From the NCBI GenBank assembly GCA_037176725.1, contig JAZBRS010000020.1, forward strand, positions 97,110,501-97,174,500: DNA of 64,000 nt, read 5' to 3'. Source of the stretch: Posidonia oceanica (taxonomy: Eukaryota > Streptophyta > Magnoliopsida > Alismatales > Posidoniaceae). The notes below the pieces were generated by a model that made no database searches, was not told the origin of the DNA, and saw only the letters and a program-made list of their open reading frames with translations. Shown in pieces: positions 45,300-56,896 of the stretch. Both the position numbers and the translations under genes were made by a program. How positions within the stretch are numbered: position 1 is the stretch's first letter; every line of letters begins with the position of its first letter.

Positions 45300-46750
45300 G
45301 TTTTAGTTATTACTTTTAGGTCCTTGGTTTGTTTAAGTTTGATTTAAATCTGAATTAAAACTATATTGCATTGCATTTATTATCTGTTATTTCCGTTTAT
45401 TGCGTTTTAGTCCTTCTGTAGTTTAAAATAGTTTTAGTTTCATGTACTTCTAGTCCAGTAGCTTAATTTATTTACTTTCAAGTCTCGCAGTAGATTAATT
45501 TCATTTAAATGTTAGTTTTTATCTTATTACATTACATTTTACTTCTGTAACTTATTATATTTGCGTTTGGGTCCTCTGTTGGTTTATTATTTCATTTAAA
45601 TGCACATTTTACCATACTGCATTGCATGTAGATCCTCTGTTTATTCTAAATTGCATCTAGGTCCTGTTTCAGTTGTTAAAAATCATTTAAATGCACATTT
45701 TATCATATTGCATTGCATGTAGGACCTCTGATTTGTTTTATTTACACTTTAGTCCATCCTCAGTTGTTAAAAATCATTTAAATCTGCATTTTATCATATC
45801 ACATTGCATTTTAGTTCCTGTATTTCCTTTATTTGCATATTAGTCCTCCACAGTTCATGCATTTCATTTAATCATCTTTTAAAACCATATTGCATTAATA
45901 AAAAGTCCAGATGTTTGTTCTATTTGCATTTTGGTTCCTCTGTGATTCTCTGTGTCTTGTGTTTATTGCTTTTAAGCCCATGACTTTATTTTATTTGCAT
46001 CTAGGTCCCTCTGTGTTGTGCTGTGCTTGTTTTTTTCTTTTTTTCTTTCAGTTTGCAGTTAGGCCTAGGAGTTTCTTTTAATTGCACAGAGGTCCCTCCT
46101 TTTTGTGTTTCTGTGTCTGTGTGGTTTTTCCAGGCTTTGCGTTTCAGTCCATTAATTTTCTTTATTTGCAGATGGGTCATTCCTTTTGTTTTTCAGAGGT
46201 TTGGGCTTCTTTTTTGGCCTTGCACTTTAGTCTTGGATTTTGTTTTAATCACATTTAGGTCCTTTGCACATCTAATATGGCACATGTTTGCTTGATCTTT
46301 TCTGGACTTGCTGTTTGGTCCTGGTTTTCCTGAAAATTGCACATGGGTCCTTGAGACCATCTTTTGTGGTTTTTAAATGTTACTTGGCTTTGTTTTTCCT
46401 GCCCAAGCTTTTCCAAAGTTGCATGAGGATCCCCTGCAGGTTTCCTTTTTGGGATTTGCGCCTGTTTGCTGTCTTTGCGTTTTAGTCCATAAGTTTTCAA
46501 AAAATTGCATTTAGGTCATTTTCTTGCATTTTTGCATGCGTTCATCCTAATTAACATTGCATTTAGCCCATGCACCCCCGCATTAGCATTCTTGCATACA
46601 TTTGCACTGTTTTGCACACACTTAGGGTTAATTTGCATATAAGCCCCTGCACTTCTCCCTATTCGCACTTAGGCCCCCATCTTTACATTTTTACATGCAT
46701 TGCACCCATACATCATTGCACTTAGCATCTTAGCACACTTTTGAGCACCC
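45300..46750. repeat. Dispersed TTGCATTTAGGTCC-like motif in LTR A2
   Basis: The phrase TTGCATTTAGGTCCTCTG and variants recur roughly every 60-90 bp, perhaps 15-20 times. The reverse-complement phrase GGACCTAAATGCAA recurs over 51230-52300 in LTR C. Confidence 0.72.
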
Positions 46751-47429
46751 TTAGCTCCCATGCATGTGGGAGGCCCTGTTCTGTACACTCCTAGGACCTA
46801 CTTGCACTTAGATCCCTTCCTTTCCTTGGTTCTTGGGTCTTCTGCTTTGAGGCCTGTGTAACTTCCAATCGGACCGTCGGATCTTTGCAACCAAGCTACC
46901 CGGATCATCCTGGTGGAGCAGACTTTCATGCTGACCACGATTACCTCAGATCAGGCCTCAGATTTCCAAGGTAAGTCCTTCTGAATCTCTGCATTGCATG
47001 CATTGTTTTCGCTCCGCGTTTTCCACACATGTAGATTAGGACTTCCCCTCTTGCTTATCTACTCTACTCCCTCTTTTCGCGTATTCTTAGTGTCTTTGGG
47101 TTGAGTTTTCCTTGGATTCACTACTGATCGCGACCTTCTTCCCCCTTTTCCATGATCCGATTGCACCGCGAGCTTTGGGCAGCATGCGAGACACATCGTG
47201 GGACGGTTTAGTGGGAAACAGTCACAGGATAGTGGTGATCCCTCTGTTTGCTTTCTTTCCCCTTTGTAGGTCTTCACACCTGCATTGCGTGGTCCTTAAG
47301 TGGTGTTCGTCTTCACGCTTACGCTGCTTGCCTCTCTTTACTTGTTTTATTTTTCCCGTTTGCATGTTTTCGTATCTGCATTGCATGGTTTTTACGATGT
47401 TTTGTTTCTGCACTTGCATCACCTGTTCT

Positions 47430-47835
47430 CCTTTGTCCTTGCATCGTTTTGCGTGCCAGCATCTATTTTTACCTGTTTTTGCATTGTTTTACGTGCCAGT
47501 ATCTATTTTGCTCGCTTTTGCACCGTTTTGCATGCCAGCATTTGTTTTCGCTTGTTTTCGCACCGTTTTGCGTGCCTGTTTTCCTTTCCGCTTGTTCTTG
47601 CACCGTTTTGTGTGCCTGCTATGGCTTTTGCACCGTTTTACGTGCCAGCATTTGTTTTCGCCTGTTTTCGCATCGTTTTGTGTGCCAGCCTTTGCTTTTG
47701 CCTGTTTTCGCACTATTTTGCGTGCTCGTTTTCCTTTTCGCTTGTTCTTGCACCGTTTTGCGTATCCACTTTCCTTTCTGCTTGCTTTTGCATCGTTTTG
47801 CATGCCTGTTCTCTCTTCTCGCACCGTTTTGCGTG
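47430..47835. repeat. Minisatellite in LTR A2 (core GCACCGTTTTGCGTGC)
   Basis: About eight to ten units of variable length, 39 to 60 bp, each carrying the core GCACCGTTTTGCGTGC. This is the exact reverse complement of GCACGCAAAACGGTGC from the 30 bp units of element A. Spacers are CT-rich. Confidence 0.88.
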
Positions 47836-48552
47836 TTTGATGCTGTTTTCCTTTGCATGTCGCTTGCATGTCGCTTGCATGTGTATGGTTTTACTGCCGG
47901 TTTGTTTTATCGCCTGCATTTGCATTAGGGCAGTGATGCTTATTGCCTGGAGTTCTCACGGACCAGGGTTCACCCAGTTCGGAACACAGACAGCGTTGCT
48001 GAGCACTTAGATTGCACATTTAATTCCTTGCATGCATTCTATCACTTAGAACACACATTTGAGCATTTAATCAGGCATTCATGGCACTTAGGCATTCAAA
48101 GTATGCATTTCCCTGTGTATGCATGCGTAAGCCTAGAAAGACCGATTCTCGAGCATGTCGGGGGTGCCTAACACCTTCCCCGCACGTAATAGGAGTCCTT
48201 GCCCTTTCTCATGACCTGCAATGACCATATTGCCCTTATCCTAGGCACAAGTCACATCATTGCATTTCATTACATCTCATTTCATTTGCATTGCATCGCA
48301 TTGCATCTTTTGCTTGGTTTTGCGTGTTTATTCACGCATTTCCCCGATTTTCCTTGTCTCCCGACTTAATAGACACGGTGGCGACTCTGATTTGTCTTAT
48401 CTTCTCTTTTTCTTGCTCTTTTTTCCCTTTTTTGGTGTTTTCGAGTTAAGTCTTCCTTCTCGAATGCACCCGCTAATAGTGAACCTGATTCTGATCGGTG
48501 CACGCGAGCTTTGGCATCGTGCATGGACGATTCGAACACCGGGATTACTATA

Positions 48553-49048
48553 CCTAGCAATAGCTCACGACCATAGGGTATCAGTCATCCCTACAAGAAT
48601 GGCCAATGCCTCAGTCTCGATCCACAACCAAAGGTACAGTAAAATCCTTTCCAAAATCTTTTCAAAACTAATGCATTTTCTTTTAAGACTCCTTTCAAAG
48701 ACCGTTTCGAAATCCTCAAAATGACAACTCAAAAACACCACAAAACACAATGCAGAACACAGCACGAAAACCACGAACAAAAACCATAGCTTAAAACACA
48801 GCCTTGACAGCTCCTCTATCAGGCCCAAGAACCACAATAGAGAAACAAAGGCACCTCCTAGGCAAAAAGTTTACCCAGGAGACACCACCCAGAAGCACAA
48901 CACCGATCTCGAAGTCCCAATGTACTTACGAGACCGAGCACCCATACGAACTGTACTCAGAACACTAAGTCCTGGTGCCAAGGTCTAATCCTAAGGTTAT
49001 CATGTTCCCTAATGTCCATCTAGACCAATTAGGAAAAACCTTAGCATT
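48553..49048 (-). repeat. Element B 3' LTR, segment 2
   Basis: Short piece between LTR A2 and LTR C, assigned to the B LTR by position and by general resemblance (CTTTCCAAAATCTTTTCAAAA and similar). It ends with GCATT, the left TSD of LTR C. The assignment is inferred and less certain than that of segment 1. Confidence 0.5.
49044..49048. repeat. TSD GCATT, left copy (LTR C)
   Basis: GCATT precedes TGTGAACGCGCC, and an identical GCATT follows the LTR at 55460-55464. Confidence 0.85.
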
Positions 49049-52000
49049 TGTGAACGCGCCCTTCTCCTTCGAGGATTCGGACCGGAGAGGGCCCGAAGGA
49101 GAGAGAGGTATTCACAGATGGAGCGACGCGGAGGAGGGAAAGATAATGGAAAAAAAAGAGAGTCGCCACCTAGTCTATTCAATCGGGAGACGAGGAAAAC
49201 CGGGGAGATGCATGAAGAACATGCAAAACCACACAAGAAGATGCAGTTCAATGCAAGTGCTATGCAAAGAGGATGTCTCGTACCAAGGACGAGGGCAAAA
49301 GGGTTATTGCAGGCCAGAGAAAGGGTAAGGACTCCTGTTACACGCGGGGAAGGTGTTAGGCACCCCCGACACGCCCGAGAAGCGGTCTTTCTAGGCTTAC
49401 GCTCGCTTTCGAAGGGAAATGCATGCTTTGAATGCCTAGATGCCATGAATGCCTAATTGGATGCTCAAAGGTGTGCTCTAAGTGTTGGAATGCATGCAAG
49501 GAATTAAACGTGCAATCTATGTGCTCAGCAGCGCTGTCTGTGTTCTGAACCGGGCGAAACCCTGGTTCGTGAGAACTCCAGGCAGTAAGCATCACTACCC
49601 TACATGCGAATGCAGGCGATAAAGCAAAACAGCGGTAAAACCATGCATTGTAGAGCGACATGCAAGAGAAAATGGTGTAAAATAAGCAAAACGATGCGAG
49701 AAACGGAAGCGGCACGCGAAATGGTGCAAGAAAATAAGATCGACGCGCAAAACGGGGCGAAAGGCAGAGCGGCATGCATAATGATGCAAGAAAGCAAGGC
49801 GGGCGCGTAAAACAGCGTAAGAAACAAGAGCGGTACGCAAAATGGTGGGAGAAAACAAAGTGGGCAAGTGAAACGGTGTCAAAACAGAGCAAGCACGCAA
49901 AACAGTGCGAGAAAACAAAACGGGCACGCGAAACGGTGACAAAACTAAGCCGGCACGCAAAATGGTGCGAGAAAACAAAGTGGGCACACGAAACGGTGCC
50001 AAAACAGAGCGGGCACGCAAAACGGTGTGAGAAAACAAAGTGGGCATGCGAAACGGTGCCAAAACAGAGCAAGCATGCAAAACGGTGTGAGAAAACAAAG
50101 CGGGCATGCGAAACGGTGCCAAAACAGAGCAAGCGCGCAAAACGGTGCGAGAAAACAAAGCGGGCACGCAAAACGGTGCCAAAACAGAGAGAGCACGCAA
50201 AACGGTGCGAGAAAACAAAGCGGGCACGCGAAACAGTGCCAAAACAGAGTGTGCGCGCAAAACGGCGCAAGAAACAAAGCACGCGCACAAAATGATGCAA
50301 GAAACAAGGCATGCACGCAAAACGGTGCGAGAAACAAAACATGCATGCAAAATGACGCAAGAAACAATGCAGGCACGCGAAACGGTGCAAGGAACAAGGG
50401 AAACAAACATCGGAAAAGCCACGCAATGCAGGGGTACGACAAGCAGAGATGGAAACAAATCCGAGCGAAAAACAAGCGATGCAGAAGTAAAAGCAAAACC
50501 TTGAAAAAAAAGCCACGCAATGCCGGGGTACGACAAGCAAAGGGGAAGATTAGACGACATGATAGGCGTCAACCGAGCAGTAAGGGCTGCCAGCCCGGAT
50601 GCAAAGGAGAGATGAGCGGAGCGAGTGTAAGAACGGACACCGGAAGAACCACACACTGTAGGTGCGAAGACCTGCAAAGGAGAAAGGAAGCAAGTGGAGG
50701 GATCACCACTATTCTGTGATTGTTTCCCACTAAACCGTCCTACGATATGTCTCGCACGTTGCCCAAAGCTCGCTGTGCAATCAGATCGTGGAAAAGGGGG
50801 AAGAAGACCACAATTAGTAGCGAATCTGAGGGAAAACTCAACCCAAAACACTTGTGAGCACGCGAAAAGGGGAGACAGAGTTGCTAGACAGAGGGGGAGG
50901 CCCTAATCTACATGCATGGAAAACGAGACGCGAAAACAATGCATGAAAAGCAAATGGTGTGCAAATAAATGCTGTGCAAAGGTTCAGAAGGACTTACCTT
51001 GGAGATTTGAGGCCTGATCTGAGAAGTGCTTGGTCCATGCTAAAGAGCGCTCCACCAAGGTCGTCTAGGTAGCTTGGTTGCGAAGATCTGACGGTCGGAT
51101 CGGAAGATATCCCAGCTTGAAGGCAGAGGGGCCAGAATAGGGGAGAAGAAAGGATCTAAGTGTAAAAGAGGTCCTAGGGGTGTGCAAAATAAGTCCTCCC
51201 ATGTAAATGGGAGCTAAGTGTGCTCAAAAGTGTCCTAGGAGACAAGGTGCAGTAAAAGAGGGGTGCAATGTATGCAAAAATGCAAAGGGGGAGGCCCTAT
51301 GTGCAAATAGGAAGAGTGCAGGGGTTTATGTGCAAATTAACCCTAAATGCGTGCAAAAGAGTGCAAATGTGTGCAAGGGTGCTAATGCAAGGATGCATGG
51401 ACTAAATGCAAGGTTAATTAGGGCAAGTGCGTGCAAAATGCAAGAAAAGAGGGGCCTAAGTGCAATTTCAGAAAACTTTAGGGACCTGAATGCAAAAAAA
51501 CCAGTAAATGGGCACAAATCCCAAAAGAGAACCCGCAGGGGAGCCTCCTGCAACCTTGGAAAAGTTCGGACAGAAGGAACAAAGCCAAGAAACAACAAAA
51601 AAACCATAAAAGGTGGTCCCAGGGACCTATGTGCAAATTCCAAGAAAACCAGGGCCAAATAACAAATCCAGGAAGAAAATAGGCATGTATAGTCACAGTG
51701 GTGTTTGAAAACTTGGGTGCAACCTAAACAGGCTCTAGGTTTGAAAGCAAGGCCAAGGGAAAACCACATGAAAGTAAAACACAATAGGAGGACCTCTGTG
51801 CAACAAAACAGGAGGGGCTTTCTTGCAAAAAGGAAACACACATATTCAAAGCTCAGAGGGGCCCAAAAGCAAATAAACCAAGATCAAGGGCTCTTTCACA
51901 ATTTTTAAAGCGAAAAAGGGAATAAGGATGCATGCTGTGTGGACCTAGATGCAATAATCTAAACCTAAAGTGATATCATGCAATGCAGTATGATAAAAAG

Positions 52001-55000
52001 GGAAAAATCAAATGAAAATAGACTGTGGAGGACCTAAATGCAAGAGTGGGTAAATGCAAGGGGTTGGATGCAAAAAGCCAGAAGACCACAGCATGCTAAG
52101 GACCAGACAGTAAATAAACAAAGAAGGGATACTTTTTATTAATGTTGCATGCAGTTAGCTTAGGGATTAAATGAAAAATCAAATAAAAAGGACTAAGTTG
52201 CAGATATAGATAGCACAGGGATTAGGCTGCAAATGCCCAAATAAACACATGGTATTTAACATGGTAGTGGACCTAAGTGCAAGAAAGTGAAAACTCAAGG
52301 GGCACATAGTAATATTAACATGATTTCATTACTAAAATAAATAAACAAACTATACACAAGCACAGTAAAATAACTAAATGGAGGACCGGTATGTAAATAA
52401 CAGAAGCTAATGTACTTTATGTTAATGTAAATAAAAACAAAAAAACGAAATAAAGCTACAGTAACATGCTGAAGATAAAACGCAACGCCGGAGGTCTACG
52501 CGTGCCAGCGACGTCGCCGAGGAAGAAGCAGAGGGCCGGCGACCTTAGGAGGAGAGTATAGGCAACGAAAAGTAAAAAGGAAAAGCCTGGAGGCAAGAGG
52601 GGGTTCAGGCGAACCCCCGGGGAAAGAGAACTACCTGTGGTGTCGTCCGGAGCAAGCTGATGACGCGAGGATGGCCGGCGCTCTGAGACAGAACCAGAGA
52701 ATGCTGTCGAAGCGGCTGCGGAGCTTGGCGACAGGTCCGACGCGATCGTGGGAGCAAGGCGAAGCTTTCTGGACGGAGTGAAGATGGTTGTGCTGCGCCG
52801 GGTCCAGAGGTGGTTCCGGCACTGGAACCAGTGGGGGCCGAGGGTCGTCTGGGTGTTCTGGGGCTCTGGAAGCAGTGGAGAGGATGGGGTTCGCTCGAGT
52901 GAACACTCAGGATGCTCTCTGGATGCTTGGAATGGAGTGTGTCGGTCTGGAACGGGAAGAATTGCATTGGTTTTGTTTGGGTCGTTTTTGGGTCCAAGTG
53001 AATGTCAGGCCACAGAGGGGATGTGAGGGCAATTGGGGGCTATCGGGCACGAGGTGGGGAGTGGCTCGAGGTCTGGGAGGCTGGCAGGGGCTTGAGCAAC
53101 GAAGTCGTTGCTCAAACCAAAGAAACTGGCAAGCTCTGGGTTGTGGCAGTCTCAGCGGGTGAGAGGTGAAGTTGGACGGTGGTGACGTGGGCTATGGTGA
53201 TGGCCATGACCGTTAGGAGGGTGGCTTGAATCGAGGTCGGCCACAGAAGTCGCGAGGGTGCCAAGAGGAGTTAATGGAGTTTGGACTGTGATGAAGGGAA
53301 TGAGCTGTAAGGGTGTTGTGGTGAGCTGGAGGGCTTGCTGAGGGCTTGGTCCGGTCTGGGGGAAGCGTGGGTTCGAGGAAGATGGTTTAGGTTTGGTCTG
53401 AGGGAGAGGAGATGTGTTGGTTTGCTTGGAATCTGATTTGGGAGGGAATTGGGTTCTGATTTGGGTTTGCTGGTGAAGTTGGTCTTGTAGAGGGTGGCAC
53501 CGGTTCTGGGGAGAAGGTTGGGTGTTGGTGAGGTTGAGGGAGGAAATGGTTTGGTTTGGGTTCATGGGGTAAAGTTTAGATGTCGGTTTTTGCTTGGTTC
53601 TTGGGTGAGCTGTTGGTGTGGGTTCTGCAGGTGGTTTGGGTGTGGGAGAGGAGGTGGCTTGCAACGGCTGGGTCCGGTCTGAAGGTGATGGTGCTGGTCT
53701 GAGTTCATGGGATTGGGGTGAGCTTGGGTTTAGTTTACAGAAGAGATGGAGGCAGAGAAGGCTGCTGGCATTCGGGTGTTGATTTTTTTGGTTTTTTAGA
53801 GGGGGATTGGGTGGGAGAGAAGGAGTGAAAAGACGAAGAAGAAGGAGGAAATAAGGATGGCGTGGAATGGGCCGGACCGGGCTCAATAGGAAAAGAAAGA
53901 AAAAAAAGAAAGAAAGGAAGAAAAGAAGAAAGGGAAAGGTAAAAGGGAAATAAGAAGAGAATAAAGTAAAAATAAAAATGAAAATAAAATAGAAGAGGAT
54001 GGGAAAAGTTTTTTAGGATAGTTGTGTTTTAAGTTAGGACTTTGATTAAGTTTTTTAATGATTGTTTTTTGATTAGTTAGTTAGGATTAAAGAGTTTTAG
54101 TTTTAATTAGGGTTTTCTTCCCTTCAAATTGTTTTTGATTTTGTTTAATTGTTTGTTAAGTTTTTCAAATTGTTTTTTTAATCATGTTTTTCTTGTTAAA
54201 TATTTGGGATTTTGATTAGGGTTTTTTAAGGATTGTTTTAGATTAATTAAGGTGAGTTTTAGCTTTTGACTTTAATCTTTTAAGATTTTGTTTAAGTTTC
54301 CTTTTAGATTCGATTTTGATTTTTGCTTGTTAATATATTTTTTGTTGAGTTTTTTTCTTGTTGGGTTTTTTAATCAAGTGTTTTTAGATTTTGGATTGTT
54401 TGCTTTCCTTTTTAATTAAGTTTTCAAATTGTTTCCCTTTAGGATTGTTAAGTTAAGTTTTTTCTTTCTTAATTACTTGCCTTAGCATTTTCAATTGTTT
54501 CTTTTCTTTTTAGGAATTATTTTTTGATTGTTTTTAGTAGGGTTTTTACTTTTGCCTGTTTTGATCACATTTTGGTTTTTTCCTTGATTTTGCGGCATTT
54601 TCTTTTTGTTTGTATTGCATATTTTAGATTGCATTCTTGGTTTTTGGTTTTAGTTGGGTTTGATTAGGTTTTTGTTTTTAATTGTTTGTTTAATGTTTTT
54701 AAATTATTTATTTTAGGATTTTGATTTGTTTTTCTTTCATTTTAGAGTTTTAAAGGTTTTTAAGGATTTTTTAGGGATTTAGTAGAAGAGAGGAAAGGAA
54801 AAGAAAAAGGAAGAAGAAAGAGGAGAAATGAAGGAGTGGAGAAGAAAGAGAGGAGTTGAAAGAAAATAATTTTTAGAAAATCAAGGAAAATGCTAAAAAT
54901 AAGATAAAAATACAAATAAGAATCAGAAGTGATAGATGCTCAAGGTGGGCCCATAGCCAGGCAAGAAGAAGAGGGAGGAGGGGGTGAAAAGAAGGAGGAT

Positions 55001-55459
55001 AATCAGGAGAGAGAGAGGAGAGAGAAAAGAATAATCCAAGAGAGAGAAAAGGATAATTTGGTGAAATGAAGGGGTTAAAGGTTTAGGAAAGAGGTGGAAT
55101 TTGGTGAGTGCATAGCCTAGGGTTCCTAGTGTTGGACCTAAGGTTTGAGTTTGGATTTGGGAAGGTTTTGGAAGGGTTTTGAGGTGTAGAAAAAGGGTAG
55201 TTTTACCTAAGTTTTCTAGGATTTTGGGGGGTGATTTTGGTTTGAGATTTGGGGGTTCTTTGGTAGGGTTTGGGTTTGGTTTGAAGGTTTGGTTTTAGGG
55301 AATGATAATGGTTTTGGAATGGGAGAAGATTTAGGGTTGAAGGAGGGTGAGCTACCAGACTTCAGAATCAGTTCTAGAGTGCTTCCACAGTGCTCCCAGA
55401 GTGCTCCAAGAGTGCTCCCAGAGGGCTGAGACCCCTTGGTTAAAATGGGGTGTCTGCAG
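49049..55459 (-). mobile_element. Solo LTR C: giant Tat-like LTR, minus orientation (6.41 kb)
   Basis: Runs from TGTGAACGCGCCC to AAAATGGGGTGTCTGCA with GCATT on both sides and no internal region, so it is a solo LTR. It shares landmarks with the LTRs of A: the primer-site relic (49160-49168), the GTGTTAGGCACC block (about 49340-49405), the core-containing minisatellite (49684-50405), a GC-rich zone (52480-53850), a T-rich zone (54000-54770) and a GA-rich zone (54780-55060). Its outer edge differs from A and A2, so it belongs to a sister family. Long ORFs such as those at 49356-50540 and 53152-53886 are repeat or composition products. Confidence 0.87.
49684..50405. repeat. 30/60 bp minisatellite in LTR C
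   Basis: Units of 30 bp alternate between two types, CGAAACGGTGCCAAAACAGAG and CAAAACGGTGYGAGAAAACAA, giving a regular 60 bp higher-order period in the middle (49921-50280). The shared core GCACGCAAAACGGTGC recurs. Confidence 0.92.
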
Positions 55460-55464
55460 CATTA

Positions 55465-56875
55465 CTAGATCGTTTAGTCTTTTAATTCCAACCCTAGTAT
55501 ACGTGGGATCTTGCTAATTCATTTTAGGCAATTCTTAACTTATCTCTAATGATTTGCCTAATTATCATCTTGCCCTAACTACCTACAATGTCCATTAGCA
55601 CTACTCTCATTAGAATTATCAAAAACAAGTCTCGAAGGGCTTAAAAGTAACTATATCCCAAAAGTCAGGGACTAAAAAGCAGTTCCCATAAAGCTCAGGG
55701 ACTAAACGACACTATCCATTGAACTCAGGGACTAAAAAGTGATTTATAACAAAACTAGGGGCCTAATTGCAAATTAAATATAAAAGTAGGGACTGAAAGG
55801 TAATCCAGGCGTTGAACGCAGGAAACCCTGCGTCCAACACCCTAGACTCCCAAATCCCTCTAATCTACTAATATGCATGCCCATTAATTGATCCTTGATT
55901 AACTAGTAAGGGAAACATCTTGTAATCTACAACATGCAACTACTAATTCAACCACTAATCCAACCTAAGCCCCACCATCAGGAAAAATCATGAAAAATAG
56001 CAGCAGGGGCGTTAGACGCAGCTCAGTTAGCATTTAACGTTGGACACACCAGGGTGTGCGTCCAACGCCCTGAAACAGGAGGTTCAGCTAGAACCTCCCT
56101 CACAGGGATGCAAAAATCCCACAAATCACAACCATACAAGAACACATGCATATAAACATATTTAAGGCATTTACGCAACAATCTACCTTATCAAAGCATG
56201 TAAACAAACATCTAAAGGGGTGTGTACCTTGCACCCAAGAGGCAAGCCAAGACAACGAGCTCCACCGCGATCCATGGCTCCCCGCAAGCTTCCGGCCATC
56301 CACTAAGTCCACACTAAACCCATGCACAGCAAAAACCTCGAGGGTCAGTGGGTGCCAACAAGAGAAAAGGGAAGAGAAAGAGAAAGAGAGATAGAGAGAG
56401 ACTTGAATCCAAGAACCCAGCCTTACCTCTTTCATTCTTTCTCTCCAAGCATCCAAAAGCATCCAAGGACCACCAGGAGCATCCTCATGTCGTCAAGGGA
56501 GAAGGGGAGGAAGAGGGGAAAGAAAAACCCCTAAATAGCCACCGACTTACTCCTTAAATAGGCAGCTGGTGCAACTCAGAGCGTTAGACGCTATCTGTCG
56601 ATGCGTCTTACATAAGACGCACCACATTCTGCATCTTACACTTAGAAATCTAGGAGCACCGACATACAGGTGTTAAACACAGGGTTCCTTGCGTCTAACA
56701 TAAGACACAAACCCACTAGTGTCTAACTCCCTGAGGCCAGAAAATCCACATTCTAGGTGTTGGACGCTGGATGTCTTGCATCTAACATTAGACGCAGCAC
56801 TCCCACCATCTAACACCCTCACATTCCAGATTAAATATCTGGACTAGAATGCCACCTAAATATCTGGGTCTTACA
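55465..56875 (-). repeat. Element B 3' LTR, segment 3
   Basis: Ends GGGTCTTACA at 56875 and is followed by a polypurine tract. It contains a GA-rich stretch (56360-56400), four CAGGGACTAAA phrases (55664-55745) and several imperfect hairpins built on GCGTYYAACGCC (55809-56075 and 56580-56820). A plus-strand ORF at 56146-56557 is not supported. Confidence 0.65.
55809..56820. repeat. GGCGTTRGACGC hairpin-forming repeats in LTR B
   Basis: Inverted pairs such as GGCGTTGAACGCAGG with CCTGCGTCCAACACC (55809-55843), and GGGCGTTAGACGCA with TGCGTCCAACGCCC (56008-56075), with one or two mismatches per stem. Further degenerate copies lie at 56580-56820. Confidence 0.7.
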
Positions 56876-56896
56876 TCCTAACCACCTTAAAAGAAT
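56876..56896 (-). promoter_or_regulatory. Element B polypurine tract
   Basis: The minus strand carries TTCTTTTAAGGTGGTTAGGA against the inner edge of the 3' LTR. The equivalent site of element E is at 35233-35250. Confidence 0.6.

Larger units (their letters stand above)
42201..48552 (+). mobile_element. LTR A2: giant Tat-like LTR, plus orientation (6.35 kb)
   Basis: Starts TGTTGACACCCCATTTTGAC and ends ACCGGGATTACTATA, which are the two ends of the element A LTR in opposite orientation (the final CA is TA). It has the same segment order in reverse. Special features are five copies of a 26 bp CTCCTGATTAT repeat (42799-42910), an A-rich zone (42960-43870), a GC-rich zone (44600-45230), a T-rich zone with recurring TTAGGTCC phrases (45300-46750), and a minisatellite with the shared core (47430-47835). 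No matching TSD is seen: TTTGG on the left, CCTAG on the right. It may be a solo LTR whose flank was rearranged. ORFs inside are low-complexity readings. Confidence 0.78.

Noticed and set aside
49356..50851. ORFs of 394 and 418 residues in LTR C
   Set aside because: Same cause: the 30/60 bp repeat array. The peptides are simple repeats of F-V-F-S-H-R-F-A type.
53152..53886. Proline-rich ORF of 244 residues in LTR C
   Set aside because: Lies in the GC-rich zone of a solo LTR with no domain. Composition explains the open frame.
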